Source: Eucalyptus grandis
Lineage: Eukaryota > Streptophyta > Magnoliopsida > Myrtales > Myrtaceae
Length of the DNA: 64,000 bases
Assembly: GCF_016545825.1 (NCBI RefSeq)
Contig: NC_052619.1
Location: forward strand, 32,155,803-32,219,802
Direction of reading: 5' to 3'
Shown here: positions 49,060 through 59,553 of the stretch, one piece after another
How the letters are laid out: the number at the start of each line of letters is the position of its first letter
Position numbering within the stretch: position 1 is the stretch's first letter
Made by a program: the position numbers and the translations under genes
Notes under the pieces: generated by a model
The model's input: the letters and a program-made list of their open reading frames with translations, nothing else
Told to the model about the DNA's origin: nothing
The model's database searches: none

Positions 49060-50410
49060 CAGACTTGAAAGACAATCAATCTATTCTCTTGAACTGCACA
49101 TCAGCAATGAGGATATAAGTACAACCAAGAGATTGTATTTCTTTGAATTGAAGGCTCTTGAGCTAAATTGTGATCAGTGGAAACGGAAGAGCAGAATATG
49201 GGGAGAGATCAACAGTTATCACGATTTCAACGCTACAACTGGCAACAATAAGATGAGCATTATGTGAACAGTTTAAGAACTTCACGAGATGATGATAGAC
49301 AACAATCAAAGCTGAAGAATAACGACATAAACCGGCATTTTGCGAAGAATTTAGACAGTACTAATGCTTCAGTGGCTTTACACTTAAAGATCACGGAAGC
49401 TACAATGGCGCAAAGCAACACTGCATCTACAGGAGAAAAAGAAGCTTTTTGCATCATCGCCACAAGTATCAATCTCAATATGCAAAGCCAAAGTCTTCCC
49501 CCATACGAGGATAAACTCTAGCCACCGTGAAGACGGGAAAGCAGCAGAAGCACAAATAGATGCAGATGGAGAGGGCAGTTTTATTAAAAATTTGGACAAT
49601 TACGCAGAAGACGACTCACAGGAGAGACCAAATTAGAGTAGAATCACGGGAAAGAAACGCCTCCTGGACAAAAGAAGAAAATTCCCACTAAAAGAATATT
49701 ACACCAAGAAAGGAAAGAAGTTATGAAGCATAATATTCCTAAAGCAACGAAACCTAAAGAAAACAGGAAGAAGCACAAGAAGCCCGCAATACTACAGATA
49801 TGGTAGAATGAAATGGAGATACAATTTCCTCGCTGCAGGAGTGAAACCCAACAAGTCAACTTAGCTTAAAAAGATCATACTAATTTCCACCAAATTAAAG
49901 CAACTATAGAACTCCATATACCCTGTGATTCGGTGACACAGAACGCCTTCGGACATACACACAAGCCTTACAAAACAACATGCTACAGCATTTCCTCAGA
50001 TCTAGCACCACGACAGACCACCACCCGATTGCCAAAAGACACTGAGAATTTTTTCACTTTAAACACCAAACCTCAGCAAGAGCAGAAACCCAAAAAGGAA
50101 GGGAAAAAAAAAAAAAAACAGAGGCTCGACCCATGAAACCTGCACAAGCCAAGAAATCGACGGGAGATTCTCAAATCCACACACAACATATTCGAAAGAA
50201 CACACGAGATCTCCAACTGGGTTCGGTCAAAACACCAACTTTCCACCAAAAAGCACCAACCCAGAAGAAGAACCCCCCCGAGAAGAACAGAGAGACAAGA
50301 AAAAGAAGGTGGCGAAATACCTGGAGAACACCTCCCCAACCGGCCGGACACGAAGTACCCTTCTCGACCCAAGACGCAGAAATGCACGAATTGCAGACAG
50401 AGAGAAACGA

Positions 50411-50444
<34 letters not shown>

Positions 50445-50450
50445 GGATTA
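49060..50450 (-). other. 5' UTR and 5' UTR intron of IAA9
   Basis: On the minus strand, a probable untranslated first exon at about 50450-50323 ends with CTCCAG/gtattt. An acceptor of the form gatgtgcag lies near 49095-49103, about 36 bases before the ATG. A GA (minus-strand CT) tract at about 50410-50444 marks the leader or transcription start. The intron between is AT-rich and has no supported gene despite several small open frames. The exact borders are inferred. Confidence 0.5.
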
Positions 50451-53340
50451 AGGGCCTTCCATTAAGCAGAAAGCAACAAGAGCAAGATGGGCAAGTTTTC
50501 TTTCACCGGAGCACTCGAAAACTCGGCTTGAAAAAAAAAAAAAAGAACGGAAAAAGGTACCACCAGGCGGACACGCGCGGCAGTGGGGTGCCGCGGGGGG
50601 GGCAAAACGGTAAATTCGGATGCGACAAGGTAGTGATATATTTTCGACCGGAGAGAGAGGAAGCGGGGGAGGCAGAGGGGTAATTCGGACCATTCACGCC
50701 CCCCGCCCGCAGTCAAAAAGAAAAAATGGATATTTTGCTTTGACTCTCCTCTAGAATTTCCGTTCGTGCTTTCACACGTGTTCCTTCCCTTTATTAAAAC
50801 GCTTCCACACGCATTGAGAAAGGCAATATTCATGAAAGTGGTGGGAGTTTTTTTTATCTTACTTTCTTTTCCATGCAATATAAATAAGAAAAAATGCTAA
50901 GCTATTGAAATTATCATGTAATTGTTTGACCATACATCGTAATTTTAATGCATTTGATTTTTCGGACCGTGTAAAAATATCGTACTTCTAAGTGTTCGGT
51001 AATTTAAAGCGGTCAAAATTTTAGACTTAAGAAGAATGTTTAAGCATTTGTCCTTGTGTGAAAGGTAAAAGAGCTACGATCGCGATCTTTTTGTCCTTTC
51101 AAATGAGTGATATAATTAAAGGGGTTTTCATTCTAATAAAGTTATGTGAAAGGAAGAAGATTTTGACCTTAAAGGTAAAAAATTGAGGACCATGGCTTAG
51201 TTCTGCCTTCTTGTTGATTTGACTTTGTTAGTTAAATGTCGGATTCACCATCAAGTCAATGATGGTCCAGTATTCCTTTTAGTAAGGAGAGACTTGTCAA
51301 GAGATGAGCAACGATTTAAGTCCAATTTAAAAACCGATTGACTGATTTGATTGTAGGCCGATTTTTTTAGAAAACTTAATAATATTGCAAGTAAACAACT
51401 TTTAATTTGAATTTGGAATCGGGGTCGAGATTATTATTAAACATTTGAATATTTCATTTATCAAATTCAGTAATTGAGATAACACCATCAGTATTTTCAG
51501 AATAGGTAATAGTCATTTCAGCACGGAAGGCGACTCCCACCGTAATGGAATTGGTCCTCCATGGATGGTCCAAATAATCACTTTAAAAAACGGAAAAATA
51601 AATATCTTGCAAACTCTCCCGCAAAAATTAAGAATTTCCGGTGTCGGCGTTCTATCAATTCATCTCCTCTCTTTTTTTATTTATCTCCCATGGGGTGCTC
51701 AAATGACAATAATGACCTTGGGGCTCTAACCACAGTGGCACGAGCCGTAAATAAAAAGGGGCTCTAACCACTGCTCTGCAAAATGGCAGGGAAGCTGTTT
51801 CGGGTTGACAGGAAACCATAAAAACCAGCAGCAGCTGCAGCAACCAGAGCAAAATAATAATAATATAATATAATATAATATAATATAATATAATATATTA
51901 TATTATATTATATTATATTATTAAGAATAAACTAAGACCCGATCGGAAACCGGATTTCTGTGTCTCCCCCGAACGCATCAAAATTCAACAGCTCCACTCA
52001 TTACTCTTTCCACACCCCGAAGAATTTCCTGTTATCCTCACCAAATTACCCCTCTTTTTTCACTAATCGTGCCTTTTTTGACTTTAACTTTGACTGTCGG
52101 ATCCACATTTTCTTTTTTTCAAACATTTTCTCATCCACCCATATGTAATCACGTCCACGTGTCGGAACGACGGGCTCAGACACGTTGATGCACATTCGAG
52201 CACGATCATTATATAAAAGTTTGTATGTTCAAATAAGGCATTTAAATTTCGAGTTATGAAATGATTAATATGTATGACCAGCAATTGAGCATAGCCTGAA
52301 TTATACAGGACGGTTGTTGCGATTTGACATGAAAAACATGGATTGTCGGGCCTAGATGGAGATGCAATTATGAGTGCACATTTACGTCTAAACAAGCTTG
52401 ATTTTTTATGGGATAATGGCACTATGAAACTAAAATTTTATGGTAGCTCGACTGTTGAGTTTTAAATCATTTTCTCGTGTGATTCAGTCCTAACACTCCA
52501 GTTCAACATTATCTTAATACAAATTTAAAAACCATAATGTCATTGTTTTACTCACAATGTTTTTATTTAACATTAATAAAAAAAAAAAAAGCTTGATATA
52601 TTACACCGTTTGCATAAATTGAAAATATTTTAAATATTTGATTTACAAATTTATTTAAAATTTTAAATCTTTTAAAATAATCAATAGTTATCCCACAATA
52701 TTTTACATAATGTTAGGCAGGAGATCTTAAATTCAAATGTCTCAAATCAAAATCTAACCTACGTGTAAGTAAAAATGTCATAATAATTATTAAGTCATAT
52801 TTTTGTCTCATTACTTGAAATTTTCGTATGGTTGATAATAATCATACAAAATCTTATAAATACAAAAAGAGAACTTTTTAAAAGAAACTGTGGAGCAAAT
52901 TATCTTCTCAAATTATTTTACATCAAGAGAGTAACTTGGAAAAAGTAAATAAATTTCGGAAATTAAAAAAAGAAAAATTCACCTTCCATGCCCCCCAAAC
53001 AGCTATAGGGGCAAAAGGGGGAAAGCGGAAGTTTGGAACCTACCATTAAAAATAATGGAAAAAAAGAAGGGGAAAGTCTTAAAACCAAAAGAAGCATTTA
53101 ATGGTTGGAGAGAGAGAGAGAGAGAGAGAGGGGAAAGGAAAAGACAAAAGTGGGTAAGAAGGATAAAATAATAATAACAATAATAATAAAAGGTGTGGGG
53201 ATTAGACAGAGGAAAACAGGGGAGTTGAATTGTGCAATCGAATGGGGGGACAAGAAAGCGGCATTTTGAGATGCTTTGCCGGGCAGTGATCACGACATCT
53301 CTCTTTCTCTCTCTCGCTCTCTACTCTCTCTCCTCATCAT
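50451..53340. other. Intergenic region with microsatellites
   Basis: About 50460-50700 is GC-rich and is probably the IAA9 promoter. A cacgtg core lies at about 52156. A GA tract lies at 53108-53130. 52540-52870 is very AT-rich and resembles dispersed-repeat debris. No gene is supported. Confidence 0.5.
51855..51922. repeat. Palindromic TAATA/TATTA pentamer repeat
   Basis: A run of taata pentamers switches at about 51897 to its own complement tatta, giving a nearly perfect self-complementary palindrome of about 64 bases. Confidence 0.9.
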
Positions 53341-53348
53341 GCATCTTT

Positions 53349-53391
53349 CATATATATATTTATATATATATATTATATATATATATATAAG
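53349..53391. repeat. TA microsatellite
   Basis: Imperfect TA dinucleotide tract of about 43 bases, directly after a CT-rich stretch at 53300-53330. Confidence 0.9.
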
Positions 53392-53742
53392 TTGGTTTTT
53401 GTTAAAATAGTGCCATGATGATAATGCTCCCTAATCATCCTGGTAAACAGTATTTTTACTTTTCTCACGCTTTTGATTATACTTAACACAAAAAAGAAAA
53501 CATTTTTGAAAGCGATGGATTATCCTTTTATAAGTGCTTAACGATTGTACTGAGACCACTTTGTTTACAAAATCCTACGTAAAAAATCTAATGATAAATG
53601 CTTTCGGAGCACTTGCTCAACAATCCAATAAGAAAATGTCGTTCCTACTAAAAATGAACTACCCCGATCCTGCGATCAGCACCGCCAATACTTAGAAAGT
53701 CATGGATCTCCTCACTAAGCATGCTTAATAAAATACTTGCCC

Positions 53743-54025
53743 AAAACGTTAGGATTGCCTGGGTCGTTACTTTCTCACATGAGAATGGAGAGATCAATTT
53801 CCCGTCTTTTTAAAGAGCTAAGGGACGGGGACGTTTAATTTCAGATATGAAATTCAAGAAAAAGTTCCAAAGTCAGTTGAGATTGCTTGAGCGGTTACTT
53901 TTTTACATAAGAAGAAGAAGTTGATTCCCCATCTTTTTAGAGAGCTAGAGAATGGGGACGTTTAGCTTCGGATATGAAATCCAACTTTCACGTTATGTAA
54001 ATAGATAGAGAAAAAGTTCCAAAGC
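53743..54025. repeat. Two-copy tandem duplication, about 130-155 bases
   Basis: Copies at about 53743-53871 and 53872-54025 share ggggacgttta, tcggatatgaaa-like and gaaaaagttccaaag segments in the same order. The second copy has an extra insertion near its end. Confidence 0.75.
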
Positions 54026-54480
54026 GAGTTAGAGATATAGGCTAAGACAGACTTAAGAAAAAAAAAGTACAAGCTCTAGTGTCGATCAATGACTCGGGAT
54101 GTCAAGCGACATTCGAATGAGGAGATCACACATTCGGGCCCCGCCAACAGCATACGAATCGCCGGGTCATGAGACTTGCATAGCGCTTCACGAAGTCTCT
54201 AAATTAGCTGGATCCGCGGGGGCCGCGCCGGTAGCCAGATGGCCAGAAAAAAGCGAGAATAATGAAATGGGTTGGTTGGATCGTCGGAGCAAAAAGCATG
54301 ATCAAGTGCTGCTGCTGCGAATGCGAATGGTCTCGCACGCCCGGGGGCAGCATCCACTCATGCGACGTGCGCTGGCCATCACCATGCCCTCACTCCCTAC
54401 GTCACTTCATAGCCAGCCAGCCAGCAGCACCCCCATTTAAAAAAAAAAAAAAAACACGAACAGACATCGTAATTTCGGAT

Positions 54481-55190
54481 CTTGCCATCGAATCGATTAG
54501 CATCATCTGAACATACTTTAATCGAGGCTAATCGATGCTGAACAGGACACGTGGAAGATTGCCCAAAAATTGAGGCTGAAATTTTGCAGAGCATTTAGGA
54601 CCGGTCTGATGAAAAAAAAAAATGACACAAATAGTTATCGAAGGAATCGGTACCTAGACATGCATTAATCACAGCTAATCGATGCCGAAAGTGGAGATCG
54701 CTCGAATAAAGGCTGAAATTTTGCAATGCGTTCAGGACCGGTTAAGAGAATATGACACAAATAGTCATCGAAAGAATCGGCACCTAGACCTACTAATCGA
54801 TGCTAAACTAGACACAAGTAAGATTGCCCAAATCGAGGCTGAAATTTTGCAGTGAATTTAGGATAGGTTCGAAGAGAAAAATGACACAAATAGTCATCGA
54901 AAGAATCAGCACCTAGATTACTTTAATCATAGTCAATCGATATTGAACTAGACACATGGAAAATCGGTCGAATAAGGGCTGAAATTTTGTAATGCGCTTA
55001 GGACTAGTTAAGAGAAGATGACATGAATAGTCATCGAAAGAATCAGCACCTAGACATACTTTGACTGTGGCTAATTGATGCTAAACTAGACATGTGGAAG
55101 ATCTCTCTAATCAAGGCTAAAATTTTGTAGTGTGGTAAGGATCATCTGTTCAATGCAAACCATCCGAAAGGAAAAAAAGACACAAATAGC
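54481..55190. repeat. Five-copy tandem repeat of about 130 bases
   Basis: The landmark cacaaatag-catcgaaagaatcggcacctaga recurs at 54626, 54756, 54885 and 55022, and in part at 55181, giving periods of 130, 129, 137 and 159 bases. A partial first unit begins near 54481. Each unit also contains aatcgatgctgaac, gacacgtggaagat and ggctgaaattttgcag. The copies are clearly diverged. No open frame runs through them. Confidence 0.9.
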
Positions 55191-55199
55191 TTTTAAAGT

Positions 55200-55980
55200 T
55201 CACCCCAATGTGCAACATTGTTTTTTAACTAAATTTGTTCATGAAAATTTTAAAACATGTTCAATTTAATTCATATACTATATACATCCTTCTATTAATT
55301 TAAGTTAAGGCAATATCGAACATTTCCTCGTGGTTCGAAGACTTGATCGCACATAAACAAAAAAATTATAGGTCATATTATATGAATTAAAAAAAAATTA
55401 TGGATCATTTTACACATTGAAATAAAGTTTATGAACTATTTTAAACAAATTCAAAGTTTAGGGATCATGTTAAACATTAATGACTATTTATGTCATCATC
55501 CCTTGTTCAGAGCAATGCAATTTGTATTTTCGCATTTATTTATATGGAAAAAATAAGAAAGTCAATTTTAACTTAAAATTATTACCTTTTTCGTGATCGG
55601 AGAATTTAACAAGTGACGTAATCACATCATGAGCTTTGACGTAGCAAGAGAAGTGTACGCAATGAAATCGGATAAAATTAAAAATTCAACCAAAAGCAAG
55701 TCGAAGTCGAGTTGCGTCCCTAAAAAATAAAAACGAAAATAAAAATAAAAAGAAGAAGAATAGGTTTTGGCGAAACGACCATGAAAATTCGATGATCGCA
55801 CGTGAAGACATATGGGGAGAAAAAATCGAATTTTCCAACGTGGGAATGCGCACGAGCCGGTGGTGGTGCTGGTGGGGGCAAAAATGTAAAATCAAAAATC
55901 AAAATGATAAAAATAAAAATAAAATATAAAATACAAATCTGGGGGATTGAATTAATTAATTAAGGAAAATTAAGATTACT
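55200..55980. other. AT-rich dispersed-repeat sequence
   Basis: 55200-55500 shares wording with 58650-59130 (agtttagggatcat, catttgtgtcatcatccc-like end), so it is probably the same dispersed family. The rest to 55980 is AT-rich with A tracts and no supported gene. Confidence 0.45.
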
Positions 55981-56435
55981 TTGCTTGACAGCCACAGAAA
56001 TTGCGGGCCTGTGCCACGACAGCGGGGCCCAGTGCCGGAACCCCTCCGCCTTTGCCGGTGGACCTTTTCCTTTAAAAACGCAAACCCCGCGACTAACCCC
56101 GGTTAACCGCGACGCTAACCGCAGTTAACTTTAATTTAATCCCCGGCGGCCCGTCGGGGGCGTGGCGGTACGGTTCCGGTGCGGGCGAGGGGCCCGGTGG
56201 GGGCCAGAGTGGGATCCCAATGGGGACGCGACACGTGGCCGGAGTGGGCGGGGGGCCGAGCGGGGGAGGGCTAGGGTGACAGCCAATAATGGCACGTGGA
56301 CCCGTGACTGACAGGGATCGAGTGTGCCGAGAGGGGACCCACCTGAGGCATGAGCGACGCTTTTTGGTGAGCTTGATGGATTGGGAGAGAGTGCCGAGTT
56401 CACGTGCGGGGAGGGGAGTTTCGCTCGCACTTGGA
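55980..56435. promoter_or_regulatory. GC-rich block with three CACGTG cores
   Basis: A sharply GC-rich island in an AT-rich neighbourhood. CACGTG G-box cores occur at about 56228-56237 (as ACACGTGGC, an ABRE-type sequence), 56291-56298 (gcacgtgg) and 56400-56407 (tcacgtgc). A direct repeat of ggttaac/gcgactaac units lies at about 56085-56130. It resembles a plant promoter, but no gene is visible on either side within the window. Confidence 0.4.
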
Positions 56436-57680
56436 ATATCTCTAATTTTGTCCTCTACTCCTTAACTCACCGCTATGAAAGATAAATAAAATATAAAAGT
56501 GAATAGGTTAAATGAATTTGCAAAACGCGGGAAAAAATTGAAAAGTATTGCAATTACCCTTCTTACAAATGTGAAATTTTATCCTCTCTCATGAAATCAT
56601 GAGCACGATAGACGACTAAACATTTGCCTCTCTCGACGGGTTCGGTCGAGATGAGCATTTCGCCTATTTTAAGTTCCTTTGTAGATGCAATGCTGAGATT
56701 TTGATATCGAAGTAATTTTAGTATCACTGGTACCTATTATCGATGTGAATCGTGTGGAAACGACAAAAAGGCGAATTAATATCCTCTCTCATGAAAGCAT
56801 GAGTACAATAAGTGACTAAACATTGAACTCCCTTGATAGGCGTGGTCAATATGATGAGCATTTCGCCTCTTTTAAGCTCTTTTGTAGACACAATGCCGAG
56901 GTTTCAAAATTGGAGCAATTTTTGAATTGTTATTGACATGAATTGTGTGGAAACGACCTTTGTGGTGCAAAATGTGGTATGATCTCCTAATGTCTGAGGT
57001 GCTAAATCTGATTTTTCCACGACATATAAAATGCCCATCTAATCTCCCTAAAGTCCAAGGAACTAAATCTCTAGGTGAATTTGCAATTAAGTTTCAACAA
57101 TCCAACTTTGAACCTAGACTAGTGATCGGGCATCATATGATGCCAATTTGGGCTTTGAAAATGAAATTCAATGGGCTCAGTGGGCTAAGGCCCTAGCTGA
57201 GTATTGTATCAGCGGGTTCACCAGAGTTTCTTGGCCCAAAACACTGTGAGAAGCTAGATCGATGCGTATTTTGCATTTTTCGAGGGATCAAGTCATCGAG
57301 AGTATGGACAATTCATTAACGACCGATTACGATTTCTTTTAGTTGTTAATTTTATAAAGATTTTATAATACTAAGGGTACTTAAACTGTTTGTATGCGTA
57401 TTGCATGAAGTGAATATAAAACTAAAAATTCGTCACGGTTAGTTTAGATGACGTGTGCGCACACGTCACTTAATCTTTTCGACCCATTTACTCGTGATAT
57501 CCCCTAGGTTCACATACTTCCACCACGTTCTTAATTTCGTTCGGTTGTGTAATCCATTTAATGAACATATATTGTATGCGGTTCATTTATTGACAAAACT
57601 GGTTTATTCGAATTAGAAATTTGACATAAAACTATAGTGATAGATATAATTGCAAGTCTCACATAATGACGTGCACTCAG
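56436..57680. repeat. Two-copy duplication of about 200 bases, then unassigned sequence
   Basis: Direct copies at about 56578-56766 and 56779-56960 share tatcctctctcatgaaa, gatgagcatttcgcct and gtgtggaaacgac in the same order. 56960-57680 holds a short open frame (56945-57196) with no recognised domain and otherwise nothing I can assign. Confidence 0.7.
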
Positions 57681-57689
57681 TATATGGGA

Positions 57690-58260
57690 AAAGTACTAAA
57701 AATGTCATAATTCTGTTGTACTTGTACTAATTTTATCAAAAATCTTTTAATCATGCCAATTTAGTTCCAAACGTTTTCAAATTTGTCAAGTGATTCATTT
57801 TGGCTAATTGTGGATAGAAATCGCTGACGTAGACATTGACTGTCCAATGTGAAATAATTGATGTTGACATGGACTGTTCTTGCATTTTTTTTTTTTTAAA
57901 TTGAGTTTTTAATAACTTTTTCTTTCTTTTCCCCTTCATTTTGGTCAATGAGGGCCTTTGCACCTTGTCTCGCGGCTAGCGAGGCCATGATGGCTCTAGG
58001 TAAGGTCACCACAGTCCTGCCAACCACAAGCAAGGGTGTAAACACCCTCGCCAAAGCCCTCGCCCTAGTGGGCGGCCAAAATGAAAATAAAAAAAAAAAA
58101 AGAAAACAAAAAAAAACACTAAACAAAATTTATTGAAAATGTTATGTCAACATTAGTTGTGTCACATAAATTAGTCGACATCCATGTAAGCAGTTTCTGA
58201 TCAAAATTAGTCAGATGAACTCAATTGGCAAAATAGAAGTAATTAATCATGATGCTCACT
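57690..58260. mobile_element. Inverted-repeat element with GC-rich core
   Basis: The arms are diverged inverted copies: tgccaatttagttc near 57756 against gaactcaattggca near 58217, with further matches around ctaattgtgg and gaaatcgctgacgt. Oligo-T (about 57887-57898) and oligo-A (about 58090-58115) tracts enclose a GC-rich core (about 57945-58075) of gctagcgagg/ctcgccaa type. Exact ends and target duplication are not clear. Confidence 0.5.
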
Positions 58261-58599
58261 TAAAGAAATCCTTTTGTAGCGAATCATTTATTAAACTTTC
58301 CTATTGGAAAAAACTGGAAGATATAGTTACAATTAAAAATACACTTTAGTTGATTTTCACTCCTTTACAATTAGTTTTGCTACAATTTCTATTGGTCGCA
58401 AGCATCCCAAAAGGTAATGGAAGCGTGTAAAGGTTTCCTTGATCAGACATAAATCGGACTTGGGGTGAATGGAATCCAATACAATGATTACTCATCCTTA
58501 ACTTGTTGAGGAATCCTTCATCATTGATTGTGAATTGATTTTTTTTTTTTTTTCAATAACCTTGAATAAGGCAATTCGTATTGATTTATAATGGAGTTG

Positions 58600-58739
58600 G
58601 CTTAACTCTAGTGTTATACACACACACACACACATTTACACACATATTAGTATCTATATATTATCATTGGATTTTTTTATACATGTTTAATTTAATCTCT
58701 AAACTGTATGAAAATATTTAATATTATCCATGGATGTGA

Positions 58740-58776
<37 letters not shown>

Positions 58777-59130
58777 CATTGGGATTTTTGATACATGTTC
58801 AATTTAGTCTCTAAATTGTATGAAAATATTTAATATTATCCATAGACGTGAATTTATATTTATATATATTATCATTGAATTTTCGATACACGCTCAATTT
58901 AGTCTCTAAACTATATGAAAATGTTTAATAGTATCCCTAAACGTGAATTAATGGAAGGTCAAAATTGAATATTTTTATATAATTTAGAAATTAAATTGAA
59001 TATGCATAAAAAATCTCAGGACTATACATAATAATTTAAAAGCTTAGAGATGATATTGCACATTGGATTAAAATTCATAAACTACATGCATATATTGTCA
59101 AAATTGAGGTACCATTTGTGTCATTATTCC
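58600..59130. repeat. CA and TA microsatellites and three-copy ~100-base repeat
   Basis: A CA tract lies at about 58617-58634 and a TA tract at about 58742-58772. Three direct copies of tatcattg-att-atacatg-tcaattta-tctctaaa-tgtatgaaaat-tttaat lie at about 58658-58730, 58773-58848 and 58868-58930. The family wording returns near 58970-59130. Confidence 0.75.
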
Positions 59131-59553
59131 TTTTCTTCTTGAAGGCAAATAAGTTCACTCCAATCATGTCATTGCTTTGATTTCAAAAGTGACTTTTGTT
59201 CACAAACTTCTAGTTCAGGCAAGTTTTTTTATCCCTTCTCTTTCTTCCGTACAATCAACTTTTTTTCAAAACCTTTTTGTGACCAAGAAAGAAATATTCT
59301 CGTTGACATAGGCATTTTGAGACAAGTTGGTGCATCATCAAGCATCGTCTCTCCAAGACTTAAAGCTGGCATTTTGATCGCCTTTAGCAATGGGTCTTCG
59401 GCTAGGCATGTCCCCCAATTTTGGAAAATGTAAAGGCATTTTTCCAAAATTTGTTCTCGAGGAATTGCATTCCCCATCCACATCCCCATCTCTATCATCG
59501 AGCATCTTTTGCTTTTGGGGAATGTTTGAACAAAATAATATCTGATTTTTAAT

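Noticed and set aside
54481..55190. Possible CRISPR-like array
   Set aside because: Units are long, contiguous and diverged without spacers, and the genome is a plant; it is an ordinary tandem repeat.
56131..56430. 99-codon minus-strand frame in the GC island
   Set aside because: Low-complexity Pro/Ser/Arg composition explained by base content; no domain or start context.
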